A DNA stretch of 64,000 nt from Chryseobacterium aquifrigidense. GTDB lineage: Bacteria; Bacteroidota; Bacteroidia; Flavobacteriales; Weeksellaceae. The notes beneath the pieces are model-generated. The model saw nothing but the letters and a program-made list of their open reading frames with translations, had not been told where the DNA came from and did not search any database. The translations under genes were made by a program, and so were the position numbers. The DNA lies in NCBI RefSeq assembly GCF_006716485.1, contig NZ_VFPD01000002.1:1-64000 (forward strand), given 5' to 3'. Shown here in pieces: positions 1-8,782 of this stretch (position 1 is the stretch's first letter; every line of letters begins with the position of its first letter).

Positions 1-876
1 CTGGCATGGGCCATTATTTTTGGATTGCTGGCATTATTCCCCCAGGCATTACAAAGCCTTCCGAAATCCGGAGGATGGATGAATACGGTAAAAGTAGTTT
101 TAGGATTCGTAGAACTGGCTTTGGCATTGAAATTTTTATCTAAAGCTGATCTTGTATCCAAAACATTCTTCTTAAAAAGAGAACTTTTCATTGCGATCTG
201 GATCATTATTGCATTAGGATTGGCATTGTATTTATTAGGATTGATCAGATTCCCGCATGATGATAAAAAGCCTAAAATCTCTGTCACAAGAAAAATATTG
301 GGGGTATTGGGAATTGGTTTTGTGATCTACCTTATTCAAGGGTTAATCCCATCCGAACGTCCGAAACTTCAATTATTAAGCGGAATTTTACCTCCTCTGA
401 ACGTAAGTTATTTCCATGATGAAAAAGACGGAATTTTAGGAATGCATCCGGAACACGACTTCTTCAAAGCAATAGAACTGGCTAAAAAAGAAGATAAACC
501 CATCCTGATCGACTTTACAGGATACGGATGTGAAAACTGTAGAAAAATGGAGGAATTTGTATGGAGCGAACCGGACATCCTGCCGATCCTTCAGAATGAT
601 GTCGTATTAGCTTCCTTATATGTAGATGACAAAGAAGAACTTCCTGAGGATCAGAAAACCAAAATTGACCTTGGGGACGGACAAATCAAAAAGGTAAAAA
701 CGATTGGAGACCGATGGAGCTTATTTCAGCAGGTGAACTTTAACAATAATTCTCAACCTCACTATGTTTTAATAACTCCTGATGGAAAAGTAATTAACAC
801 ACCTGTTTCAGGATATATGCCTAAAGAGGACTTCAAAAAGTTCCTTGAATGCGGAGTGAGTCATTACACCCGATAA
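1..876 (+). CDS. DsbD-like thiol:disulfide interchange protein, C-terminal part
   Basis: The reading frame is open at the left edge, so the N-terminus lies outside the window. What is visible is a hydrophobic region with several membrane segments (roughly codons 1-120), then a soluble C-terminal thioredoxin-like domain. That domain carries a CENC redox pair at nt 529-540, preceded by a DFTGYG stretch typical of DsbD-gamma and other thioredoxin-like folds. In the DsbD/CcdA family the membrane part moves electrons from cytoplasmic thioredoxin to the periplasmic domain, which keeps periplasmic cysteines reduced or serves cytochrome c maturation. The partner is not visible here. The gene ends just before a hairpin terminator. 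It could also be called a cytochrome c biogenesis transmembrane protein; the fusion with a thioredoxin-like domain favours DsbD. Confidence 0.88.
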   Translation: MAWAIIFGLLALFPQALQSLPKSGGWMNTVKVVLGFVELALALKFLSKADLVSKTFFLKRELFIAIWIIIALGLALYLLGLIRFPHDDKKPKISVTRKILGVLGIGFVIYLIQGLIPSERPKLQLLSGILPPLNVSYFHDEKDGILGMHPEHDFFKAIELAKKEDKPILIDFTGYGCENCRKMEEFVWSEPDILPILQNDVVLASLYVDDKEELPEDQKTKIDLGDGQIKKVKTIGDRWSLFQQVNFNNNSQPHYVLITPDGKVINTPVSGYMPKEDFKKFLECGVSHYTR

Positions 877-893
877 ATAAGACCCTACAAACT

Positions 894-936
894 AATATCT
901 TAGCTCAGAACATATGATATTCCAAGCTAAGATATT
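894..936. terminator. Hairpin terminator between convergent genes
   Basis: Perfect 12-bp inverted repeat AATATCTTAGCT / AGCTAAGATATT with a 19-nt loop, followed on the plus strand by a T-rich tract. It lies between the convergent dsbD-like and DUF2797 genes and could serve both. Confidence 0.75.
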
Positions 937-941
937 TATAT

Positions 942-1739
942 TTAATTTTTTATTCCCAGTTCTATCACATACCCTTCATGTCCTCTTACATTGATAAAGT
1001 TTCCTCCTTCAAATCCCAGGTACTGTCCTTTAATTCCGGTAAGTCTTCCTGTAAACTCAGGTTTTTTATCTAAAGTAAATGAAGAAACTTTTTCCGGTTT
1101 TTCGAAAGGATAGTCAAACATCCACAACTCTTCTCCGTCGCTGTAAAATTTCTGGAAATCATCAGGAAAATATTCTTTTATCTTTTGTCGGAAATCCGCA
1201 AGGTCTACTTCTCCTTCAAAATCATCCTGCAGCATCTTTCTCCAATTGGTTTTATCTGCCAGATGTTCTTTTAAAGCCACCTCTATCATTCCGGCTTCAT
1301 AGCGGTTCTCTGTTCTTGCGATGGGTAATGCAAAAGTCGCCCCCTGATCAATCCATCTTGTAGGAATCTGTGTATTTCTGGTTACTCCTACCTTTACATC
1401 TCCGGTATACGCCAGATAAACGGTGTGTGGTTGCAACTGAATTTGCTTTTCGACCTCCAGATCACGTTCTGCAATATCTAAATGCGCTGTAGAAAGTTCC
1501 GGACGGATAATCGTATCACTTGCATAAGGGCTTTCAAAAAAACAGTTTTTGCAGAATCCCATTCTGTAAATCGGCTTATTTTCACCACAATTTACACATT
1601 GGAATCCCGTATGTTTTATGCTTAACTCTTTTCCAAACAGCTCATTCATGTGGATCAGATCTCCAGAAAGATTGAGGTAGTATTGGATTGGCCTAGCATC
1701 GTAGCTTGTCATCTTTAAAATTTGCCCTTGAAACTGCAT
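942..1739 (-). CDS. DUF2797 family protein
   Basis: A 265-residue protein of the DUF2797 family, whose biochemical role is not known to me. Four cysteines in two CxxC pairs (C48, C51, C63, C66) form a probable zinc ribbon. The central part has a tyrosine- and glycine-rich stretch (VYLAYTGDVKVGVTR) followed by PTRWIDQGA, which is the family hallmark. That block resembles the GIY-YIG nuclease core in outline (YxAxTG, then KVGxTR), but I infer no nuclease activity from it. The gene stands alone, convergent with the upstream dsbD-like gene and divergent from the epimerase. The start chosen is the ATG followed by QFQGQILKM. Confidence 0.85.
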   Translation of the reverse strand: MQFQGQILKMTSYDARPIQYYLNLSGDLIHMNELFGKELSIKHTGFQCVNCGENKPIYRMGFCKNCFFESPYASDTIIRPELSTAHLDIAERDLEVEKQIQLQPHTVYLAYTGDVKVGVTRNTQIPTRWIDQGATFALPIARTENRYEAGMIEVALKEHLADKTNWRKMLQDDFEGEVDLADFRQKIKEYFPDDFQKFYSDGEELWMFDYPFEKPEKVSSFTLDKKPEFTGRLTGIKGQYLGFEGGNFINVRGHEGYVIELGIKN

Positions 1740-1802
1740 ATGATATTTATATTACTTTTTTAAGTAAATTTAATGATTATATTTTTCAAAAAGTAAAATT
1801 TA

Positions 1803-1810
1803 TATTTTTG
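1803..1810 (+). promoter_or_regulatory. Bacteroidota -7 promoter element of the epimerase gene
   Basis: TATTTTTG matches TAnnTTTG exactly and ends 19 nt before the ATG at 1829, the usual spacing seen at several genes in this window. Confidence 0.6.
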
Positions 1811-1828
1811 TGCTAATAAAAAATACAA

Positions 1829-2857
1829 ATGGTTTATCTTATAACAGGCGGTAGTGGGTTCATCGGTTCCCATTTAGTTGAACAATTATTAAGAAATGGA
1901 CATTCTGTCATAAACGTTGACAATTTTGATAATTTCTATGACTATCGGGTAAAAATTAAAAATACTTTAGAGTCAATCGGTAAAAATTCGGATTTTGAAT
2001 TCTCGGATAAAGAGACGGATATTCTACGTTTGGCTTCCCTCACTCATTCTGAACAATATTCCCTCTATTGTCAGGATATACGTGACAAAAAAGGTCTTGA
2101 GAACATCTTTAAGAATCATCCTGTTGATATGGTGATTCATCTGGCCGCACTTGCCGGTGTACGCCCTTCTATTGAGCGCCCTCTGGAATATGAAGAAGTA
2201 AATGTACGCGGTACCATGAATCTTTGGGAACTGTGTAAGGATTTTAATATTAAAAAATTCGTTTGTGCATCTTCTTCAAGTGTGTATGGAAACAATGAAA
2301 AAATTCCCTTTGCAGAAACAGACAATGTAGATAATCCTATCTCTCCTTATGCAGCTACCAAGAAAAGCACAGAAGTAATAGGGCATGTTTACCATAGTCT
2401 ATACCATATAGATATGATACAGCTTAGGTTCTTCACCGTATATGGACCGAGACAAAGACCTGACCTTGCGATATACAAGTTTACAAAGCTTATTTCAGAA
2501 AATAAGGAAATTCCTTTCTATGGTGACGGCAATACAGCCAGAGACTATACTTATGTAGATGACATCATTGATGGAATTACCAAATCCATTCTTTATCTGG
2601 AAAACAATTCGGGAATCTATGAAATCATGAATCTGGGTGAAAACCAGGTAATCACTTTGTCTGAAATGGTGGCCACTATTGAAACAGCACTGGGAAAATC
2701 TGCCATCAAAAAAATTCTGCCAATGCAGCCGGGAGATGTCACAAAAACGAATGCCGATATTACAAAAGCAAAGGATTTAATAGGGTATAAACCGGCCACA
2801 GACTTCCAAAATGGCATAAAAAAATTTGTGGAATGGTTTTTGAGAAAACGACAATAA
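1829..2857 (+). CDS. NAD-dependent epimerase, UDP-glucuronate 4-epimerase type
   Basis: A 342-residue extended short-chain dehydrogenase. The N-terminal TGGSGFIGSH (about residues 6-15) is the NAD-binding glycine motif. An SSSSVYG stretch and the catalytic pair Y174/K178 (YAATK) complete the active site. The block FTVYGPRQRPDLA is characteristic of the UDP-glucuronate 4-epimerase (GalE/Gae) branch, and the length fits. The expected reaction is inversion at C4 of UDP-glucuronate to give UDP-galacturonate for surface polysaccharide. No glycosyltransferase or polysaccharide gene is adjacent, so the substrate is inferred from family features only; UDP-glucose 4-epimerase activity is possible. Confidence 0.87.
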   Translation: MVYLITGGSGFIGSHLVEQLLRNGHSVINVDNFDNFYDYRVKIKNTLESIGKNSDFEFSDKETDILRLASLTHSEQYSLYCQDIRDKKGLENIFKNHPVDMVIHLAALAGVRPSIERPLEYEEVNVRGTMNLWELCKDFNIKKFVCASSSSVYGNNEKIPFAETDNVDNPISPYAATKKSTEVIGHVYHSLYHIDMIQLRFFTVYGPRQRPDLAIYKFTKLISENKEIPFYGDGNTARDYTYVDDIIDGITKSILYLENNSGIYEIMNLGENQVITLSEMVATIETALGKSAIKKILPMQPGDVTKTNADITKAKDLIGYKPATDFQNGIKKFVEWFLRKRQ

Positions 2858-2968
2858 GTAAATTACTGACACAGCTGCCAGTTAGTTTGTGACAGCCATT
2901 TATTAGAAAATATTATAAAAAGAATTGAAAATCAAGTATAAAAAAGTTTATTATACAAGCTATTTTTA

Positions 2969-2976
2969 TACTTTTG
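2969..2976 (+). promoter_or_regulatory. -7 promoter element of the DUF2795 gene
   Basis: TACTTTTG fits TAnnTTTG; the start codon at 2994 begins 18 nt after its last base. Confidence 0.55.
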
Positions 2977-2993
2977 CAAAAAATTAGAAAATT

Positions 2994-3215
2994 ATGTACT
3001 GGACATTAGAATTAGCTTCATATCTAAGTGACGCACCTTGGCCAATGACAAAAGCAGAGCTTATTGACTACGCAATCAGAACTGGTGCACCTATGGAAGT
3101 AGTAGAAAACCTTCAGGCTATTGAGGACGAAGGAGAAATTTATGAATCTATCGAAGAAGTATGGAGTGACTATCCTACTGACGAGGATTTCCTTTGGAAC
3201 GAGGACGAATATTAA
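2994..3215 (+). CDS. Small acidic DUF2795 family protein
   Basis: A 73-residue protein with the N-terminal MYWTLELASYLSDAPWPMTK and a very acidic C-terminal half ending in DEDFLWNEDEY. This matches the small DUF2795 proteins common in Flavobacteriia, which often sit directly upstream of secA. No enzyme motif, signal peptide or membrane segment is present, so it is probably cytoplasmic. The function is unknown. The gene has its own promoter-like element and is separated from secA by a 123-bp gap containing a heptamer repeat element. Confidence 0.85.
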   Translation: MYWTLELASYLSDAPWPMTKAELIDYAIRTGAPMEVVENLQAIEDEGEIYESIEEVWSDYPTDEDFLWNEDEY

Positions 3216-3226
3216 TAAAGCGATAA

Positions 3227-3329
3227 GCTTTAGGCTGCTTGCTTAGAGCTTTTTTGCCCTTTTTATATATTAATTTACACGATAAGTGTTATTTAAAACG
3301 CTTAAAGCATTTTGCATTAAGCATAAAGC
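3227..3329. repeat. Inverted heptamer arrays upstream of secA
   Basis: Left arm: four contiguous 7-bp units GCTTTAG, GCTGCTT, GCTTAGA, GCTTTTT (3227-3254). Right arm: four contiguous units TTAAAGC, ATTTTGC, ATTAAGC, ATAAAGC (3302-3329). The left units begin with GCT and the right units end with GC, so the arms are inverted relative to each other. The element fills most of the gap and ends 9 nt before the secA ATG. Confidence 0.7.
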
Positions 3330-3338
3330 AAAAAATTT

Positions 3339-6300
3339 ATGAGTTTTTTAAACAAAGTTCTTAAAGGGTTTTTGGGAGACAAGAAAGCGCAGGACCTAAA
3401 AGAAGTAAAAAAAGTTGTAACAAAAATCAGAGCTGTAGAACCAACCATCCAACAATTGTCGGATGATGGGTTGAGACAAAAAACTGCTGAGTTTAAAGAG
3501 AATATAAAATCTGCAACCAGCAAGATCACAGCTCAAATAGAACAGATTAAAGAGCAGATAAAAAATTCAACCAACGTTGATGAAAAAGAAGCTCTTTTCA
3601 CAAAAATTGAGGCTCTAAAGAAAGAATCATACGAAATTGAAGAAAAAGTTCTGGTTCAGGTTCTTCCCGAAGCTTTTGCATTGATCAAAGAAACGGCAAG
3701 GAGATGGGCTCAGAATGGAGAAATCCGTGTAACTGCTAGTGACTGGGATAGAGAACTTGTCGCTTCAGGAAAAGATTTCGTTAGCATTGAAGGAGACACA
3801 GCTATTTGGAAAAACTCATGGGACGCTGCCGGAACTCCTGTAGTTTGGGATATGGTCCACTATGATGTTCAGTTTATCGGAGGGGTTATTCTTCACAGTG
3901 GTAAAATTGCCGAGATGGCAACCGGTGAAGGTAAAACTTTGGTAGGAACATTACCTATTTACCTAAATTCACTTCCGGAAAGAGGAGTGCACGTTGTAAC
4001 CGTGAACGACTATCTTGCAAAAAGAGACTCCGCATGGATGGGTCCTCTTTATCAGTTCCACGGAATGTCTATCGATTGTATCGATAACCACCAGCCGAAC
4101 TCTGACGGAAGAAGAAAAGCATATAACTCGGATATTACCTATGGAACGAATAACGAATTCGGTTTCGATTATCTGAGAGATAATATGGTGACATCACCTT
4201 CAGAACTGGTACAAAGAGAACTGAACTTTGCTATCGTGGATGAGGTGGACTCTGTATTGGTAGATGACGCAAGAACACCATTGATCATTTCCGGTCCTGT
4301 TCCTCAGGGAGACAGACAGGAGTTTGATGTTCTTAAACCTTCTATCGACAGAATTGTTGAAGTACAAAAGAAAACCGTTTCTGCGATTTTCAATGAAGCA
4401 AAAAAATTAATTGCTGCAGGGAATACAAAAGAAGGTGGATTCAAATTACTTCAGGCATACAGAGGTCTTCCAAAAAACAGACAATTAATCAAATTCTTAT
4501 CGGAAAGCGGAAACAGAGCATTGCTTCAGAAAGTTGAAGCGCAGTATATGCAGGACAACAACCGTGATATGCCGATTGTAGATAAAGATCTTTACTTCGT
4601 AATCGAGGAGAAAAACAATCAGGTAGACCTTACAGACAAAGGTGTTGAATACATGTCTCAAGGTAACTCTGATGCCAATTTCTTCGTTCTTCCGGATATC
4701 GGAACTGAGATTGCTGAACTGGAAGCTAAAAACCTTTCTAAAGAAGAAGAGTTTGAAGCAAAAGAAAGACTTTTCTCTGATTTTGCTGAGAAGTCTGAGC
4801 GTGTTCACACCATGAGCCAGCTATTGAAAGCGTACACATTATTTGAAAAAGATGATGAGTATGTAGTCATTGATGGTGAAGTTAAAATCGTTGATGAGCA
4901 GACTGGTCGTATCATGGAGGGACGTCGTTATTCAGACGGACTTCACCAGGCGATCGAAGCGAAAGAGAATGTAAAAATTGAGGCAGCTACTCAAACTTTT
5001 GCTACCATTACGCTTCAGAACTATTTCCGTATGTACAACAAGCTTGCGGGGATGACAGGTACTGCTGAGACTGAAGCTGGAGAGCTTTGGGAAATCTATA
5101 AATTAGACGTTGTGGTAATTCCTACCAACCGTCCTATTTTAAGACATGACAAACAAGATTTGGTTTTCAAAACCAATAGAGAAAAATATAATGCTGTAAT
5201 TGAAGAAATTGAAAGATTAACTGCAGAAAAAAGACCGGTATTGGTAGGTACTACTTCTGTTGAAATTTCTCAATTGCTTTCAAAAGCACTTCAGCTAAGA
5301 AAGATTCCACACCAGGTATTGAATGCGAAGCTTCACAAAAAAGAAGCAGAGATTGTAGCTGGGGCAGGACAGCCGGGAGTTGTAACCATTGCAACCAACA
5401 TGGCAGGTCGTGGTACGGATATCAAGCTTTCTAAAGAAGTAAAAGATGCAGGAGGTTTAGCCATCATCGGTACGGAAAGACACGATTCAAGACGTGTTGA
5501 CAGACAGTTGAGAGGTAGAGCGGGACGTCAGGGAGATCCGGGAAGTTCTCAGTTCTATGTGTCTCTTGAAGATAACTTAATGCGTTTGTTCGGTTCTGAG
5601 AGAATTGCTAAAATGATGGACAGAATGGGTCACAAAGAGGGAGAAGTAATTCAACACTCTATGATCAGTAAGTCTATTGAAAGAGCTCAGAAAAAAGTGG
5701 AAGAAAATAACTTCGGAACAAGAAAGAGACTTCTTGAGTACGATGACGTTATGAACAAGCAACGTGACGTAATCTATAAGAGAAGAAAGAATGCTCTTTT
5801 CGGAGACCACTTGAAATATGACATTACCAATATGATTTTCGATGTTGCCAATTCTATCGTTGCGAAAGGAAAAGCATCAGGAAATTATAAAGATTTTGAA
5901 TACGAAATTATTAAAACATTCACAATGGAATCTCCGGTTTCTCAAAGTGATTTTAATAATAAAAATGTTCAGGACCTTACCAATATCTTATTCAAAGCGG
6001 CTCAGGAAGACTACAAAATGAAGCTGAACCTGTTGAAAGAAAAATCATTCCCAATCATTGAGAATGTATATCAAAATCAGGGTTCAATGTTCAAAATGAT
6101 CCAGGTTCCTTTCACAGACGGACATAAAACAATGACTATTGTAGCTGATCTTAAAGAAGCATATGATACTCACTGTGAAAGCTTAGTGAACGATTTCGAA
6201 AAGAATATCACTTTATCAATTATTGATGAAAACTGGAAGCTTCACCTTCGTGAGATGGACGACTTGAGAAGATCATCACAGGGAGCTGTATACGAGCAGA

Positions 6301-6413
6301 AAGATCCGTTGGTAATTTACAAACAGGAATCTTTTCACTTATTCAGTGAAATGATTGACAAATTAAACAAAGAAATTATTTCTTTCTTATATAAAGGAGA
6401 AATTCCAGCGTAA
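3339..6413 (+). CDS. secA: SecA preprotein translocase ATPase
   Basis: The motor of the general secretion pathway; it binds SecYEG and drives unfolded preproteins across the inner membrane with ATP. The protein has 1024 residues, longer than E. coli SecA (about 900). Walker A is ATGEGKT with K199, Walker B lies in the [17 protein letters not shown] block, and the later helicase motifs include [12 protein letters not shown] and the [17 protein letters not shown] region. Bacteroidota-type insertions account for the extra length. The C-terminus stops at FLYKGEIPA, with no cysteine-rich zinc/SecB-binding tail. The start is the ATG giving [13 protein letters not shown], a normal SecA N-terminus. 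A strong terminator follows. Confidence 0.98.
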   Translation: MSFLNKVLKGFLGDKKAQDLKEVKKVVTKIRAVEPTIQQLSDDGLRQKTAEFKENIKSATSKITAQIEQIKEQIKNSTNVDEKEALFTKIEALKKESYEIEEKVLVQVLPEAFALIKETARRWAQNGEIRVTASDWDRELVASGKDFVSIEGDTAIWKNSWDAAGTPVVWDMVHYDVQFIGGVILHSGKIAEMATGEGKTLVGTLPIYLNSLPERGVHVVTVNDYLAKRDSAWMGPLYQFHGMSIDCIDNHQPNSDGRRKAYNSDITYGTNNEFGFDYLRDNMVTSPSELVQRELNFAIVDEVDSVLVDDARTPLIISGPVPQGDRQEFDVLKPSIDRIVEVQKKTVSAIFNEAKKLIAAGNTKEGGFKLLQAYRGLPKNRQLIKFLSESGNRALLQKVEAQYMQDNNRDMPIVDKDLYFVIEEKNNQVDLTDKGVEYMSQGNSDANFFVLPDIGTEIAELEAKNLSKEEEFEAKERLFSDFAEKSERVHTMSQLLKAYTLFEKDDEYVVIDGEVKIVDEQTGRIMEGRRYSDGLHQAIEAKENVKIEAATQTFATITLQNYFRMYNKLAGMTGTAETEAGELWEIYKLDVVVIPTNRPILRHDKQDLVFKTNREKYNAVIEEIERLTAEKRPVLVGTTSVEISQLLSKALQLRKIPHQVLNAKLHKKEAEIVAGAGQPGVVTIATNMAGRGTDIKLSKEVKDAGGLAIIGTERHDSRRVDRQLRGRAGRQGDPGSSQFYVSLEDNLMRLFGSERIAKMMDRMGHKEGEVIQHSMISKSIERAQKKVEENNFGTRKRLLEYDDVMNKQRDVIYKRRKNALFGDHLKYDITNMIFDVANSIVAKGKASGNYKDFEYEIIKTFTMESPVSQSDFNNKNVQDLTNILFKAAQEDYKMKLNLLKEKSFPIIENVYQNQGSMFKMIQVPFTDGHKTMTIVADLKEAYDTHCESLVNDFEKNITLSIIDENWKLHLREMDDLRRSSQGAVYEQKDPLVIYKQESFHLFSEMIDKLNKEIISFLYKGEIPA

Positions 6414-6434
6414 GAAAAATTTAATAATATCATC

Positions 6435-6470
6435 AAAAAACCGCTCTGGCATTGACCATAGCGGTTTTTT
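6435..6470 (+). terminator. Intrinsic terminator of secA
   Basis: AAAAAACCGCT pairs with AGCGGTTTTTT across a 14-nt loop, giving a stem with an immediate T tract, 22 nt after the secA stop codon. Confidence 0.88.
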
Positions 6471-6539
6471 GTTATTCAGTATATAATAATTTTATGATAA
6501 ATATCAATATTATTATTTATTTAGAACAGTTAAAAATAA

Positions 6540-6547
6540 TATATTTG
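6540..6547 (+). promoter_or_regulatory. -7 promoter element of the first TonB receptor
   Basis: TATATTTG matches TAnnTTTG and ends 18 nt before the ATG at 6565. The AT-rich DNA just upstream (about 6493-6520) contains GATAAATATCAATATTA, which loosely resembles a Fur-type palindrome. That would fit an iron-uptake gene, but the match is weak. Confidence 0.5.
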
Positions 6548-6564
6548 CAGAAAATTTGACTTTC

Positions 6565-8742
6565 ATGAAAAATGTACTGATCTGTGCTTCCGCACTGGGA
6601 ACAATGTTGGTTTCTGCGCAAAAAAAAGACACCATCAAATCCAATGATATTGAAGAAGTAGTTGTTAACGGAAGATATTATCAGAAGTACAAGCTGAATG
6701 AGGTTTCAGGTTCACTGAGAATTCAGACGCCTATTCTTGAGTTGCCACAAAATGTACAGTCTGTAAGTTCACAGGTTCTTGCTGATCAGATGACTCTGAA
6801 TATGTCTGAAGGAATTGTCCGCAACGTAAGCGGGGCAAGAAAAGTAGAACACTGGGACAATGTATATTCCAATGTTTTCATGAGAGGAGCAGGTATTGCC
6901 ACTTTCATGAACGGAATGAATGTTTCCTCTACCTGGGGTCCAATTAATCCGGATGCTTCTATTATCGACAGAATAGAGTTCGTAAAAGGTCCTGCCGGGT
7001 TTATGGGTTCTATGGGAGATCCTGCCGGGTTTTATAATGTGGTCACTAAAAAACCAACAGGAAAATTTGCCAATAGTGTACGTTTCACAACAGGAAGTTA
7101 TAACCTTTTCAGAGGAGAAGCAGATCTTGATGGTGTTCTTGTGAAAGACGGAGTTTTAGATTACCGTCTTAACCTGATGGGAAGTTCCAATAATTCATGG
7201 GTGGAAAATGATAAAACAAGCAAAATTATTGTTGCTCCTTCCATTACTTTCAGACCTACAAAGACGACTACATTTACGGCACAGTACAACTACCAATACT
7301 TAAAATTCAATCAGCCGGGCGCTTATCTTATGTCTAACGACGGATACGCTTCACTGAATGTACATACCAATTTTAATGATCCGAACTTCAAGAAAACTGA
7401 AGTAAAAGACCAGAGTTTATTCTTAAGTTTAGATCAGAAGCTTTTCAAAGACTGGGTTTGGAGCACACAATATGCTTATATGGACCTGAATTATGACGGA
7501 GGATCATGGTGGGGAACATTTGATCCAGCCAATAAAAATGTTTTAAACAGAACATTAAGCAACTGGCAGGCAAAAGGGAAAAATCATATTTTCCAGACGT
7601 ATGTGAGAGGAACCCTTAATACAGGGAATATTGTTCATAAAATAATCGCAGGTTTTGATTACGGAGACAGAAAATACACTGCTGACTTTTCTTCTTATTC
7701 AAAAATTGTAGATGGCAAAGAAACCTTATTATTTCCAATTGACATTTATAATGTGAATTATGGAGTGGACCCTTCAACACTTCCTTCTTCAGATTTTTAT
7801 ACCTTAAACACCTCTGCTCCATTTTATAATGATCAGGGCGTAAAATATACTTCTTATTATGCTCAGGATCAGATTGAAATGTTTAATAACAAGCTAAGAT
7901 TAACATTAGCAGGAAGATATACAAGCGGAAAAACCTATTCTGCATATCCTAATCTAAGCCCTGGTACTCCAATTGTACCTGATACAGCAGGAGAGTTTAC
8001 ACCAAGAGTGGGAGTAAGCTACTCTATTAATGAAAACTTCTCTGCTTACGGTATCTATGACAAGACCTTCGTACCACAATCCGGAACAGGAATTAACAAA
8101 ACCAAAATTACTGATCCTTTCAGAGGACAGAATATTGAATTCGGATTGAAGAAAGACTGGTTCGGAGGAAAATGGAACTCTACTTTCGCTGTATACGAAA
8201 TCAGAAGACAAAATATTCTTGTTGCGGGACCTAAAGAACAAAATGAAGGACAGCCTTTCCAGGTTGCTACAGGAGAACAAAGAGCAAGAGGTTTTGAAAC
8301 TGATATCAAGGGAGAAATCATTAAAGGGTTGAATATTATCATCAACTATGCTTATACTGATGCAAAAACTGTTAAAGACACAGATCCTACAAGAATTGGA
8401 ATTCAGTCTCCGGGGAATGCTAAAAATGTTCAGAATACCTGGATTAACTATAGATTTGAAAATGGCCTTATGAAAGGGTTCGGTATTTCAGCCGGTTATC
8501 AGTATCAGGGAGGAAGACAATCCTGGTATGGAGTAAGTGCCACAAAAGATCAGAGCCTTCCGGATTATTTTGATACCAATTTCGGGATTTCCTATGTTGC
8601 TAAAAAATTCGATGTCAATTTAATGTTGAACAATGTCCTTAACAGAAAATTGTACAGTGGTTACAGAGGAGATGCCGGCGAATACGCATGGATCTATAAT
8701 GCTCCGCGTAACTGGAGATTATCAATAGGATATAAATTTTAA
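6565..8742 (+). CDS. TonB-dependent siderophore receptor
   Basis: An outer-membrane receptor of about 725 residues. The start is placed at ATG 6565 because it gives the signal peptide MKNVLICASALGTMLVSAQ; the in-frame TTG 9 nt upstream is not needed. A TonB-box-like IEEVVVNG follows the signal, then a plug domain (NVQSVSSQVLADQ; DRIEFVKGPAGFMG) and a 22-strand-type barrel ending in the aromatic C-terminus RLSIGYKF. The plug spacing and short N-terminus match ferric-siderophore receptors (FhuE/FcuA class) rather than SusC-type glycan receptors. It is followed by a PepSY protein, then by a second receptor/PepSY pair. The ligand cannot be read from the sequence. Confidence 0.9.
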   Translation: MKNVLICASALGTMLVSAQKKDTIKSNDIEEVVVNGRYYQKYKLNEVSGSLRIQTPILELPQNVQSVSSQVLADQMTLNMSEGIVRNVSGARKVEHWDNVYSNVFMRGAGIATFMNGMNVSSTWGPINPDASIIDRIEFVKGPAGFMGSMGDPAGFYNVVTKKPTGKFANSVRFTTGSYNLFRGEADLDGVLVKDGVLDYRLNLMGSSNNSWVENDKTSKIIVAPSITFRPTKTTTFTAQYNYQYLKFNQPGAYLMSNDGYASLNVHTNFNDPNFKKTEVKDQSLFLSLDQKLFKDWVWSTQYAYMDLNYDGGSWWGTFDPANKNVLNRTLSNWQAKGKNHIFQTYVRGTLNTGNIVHKIIAGFDYGDRKYTADFSSYSKIVDGKETLLFPIDIYNVNYGVDPSTLPSSDFYTLNTSAPFYNDQGVKYTSYYAQDQIEMFNNKLRLTLAGRYTSGKTYSAYPNLSPGTPIVPDTAGEFTPRVGVSYSINENFSAYGIYDKTFVPQSGTGINKTKITDPFRGQNIEFGLKKDWFGGKWNSTFAVYEIRRQNILVAGPKEQNEGQPFQVATGEQRARGFETDIKGEIIKGLNIIINYAYTDAKTVKDTDPTRIGIQSPGNAKNVQNTWINYRFENGLMKGFGISAGYQYQGGRQSWYGVSATKDQSLPDYFDTNFGISYVAKKFDVNLMLNNVLNRKLYSGYRGDAGEYAWIYNAPRNWRLSIGYKF

Positions 8743-8748
8743 AAAAAC

Positions 8749-8778
8749 AAAGGTTAGCCCCTCACGGGGTTAACTTTT
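8749..8778 (+). terminator. Hairpin between receptor and PepSY gene
   Basis: AAAGGTTAGCCCC pairs with GGGGTTAACTTT across a 4-nt loop (two G-U pairs), followed by a short T run. It ends only 4 nt before the PepSY start codon, so it may act as a partial terminator that lowers expression of the downstream genes, or may mask the ribosome site. Confidence 0.6.
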
Positions 8779-8782
8779 TGCT

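Noticed and set aside
6493..6520. Fur box upstream of the first siderophore receptor
   Set aside because: Only a loose match in very AT-rich DNA; kept as a comment, not as a feature.
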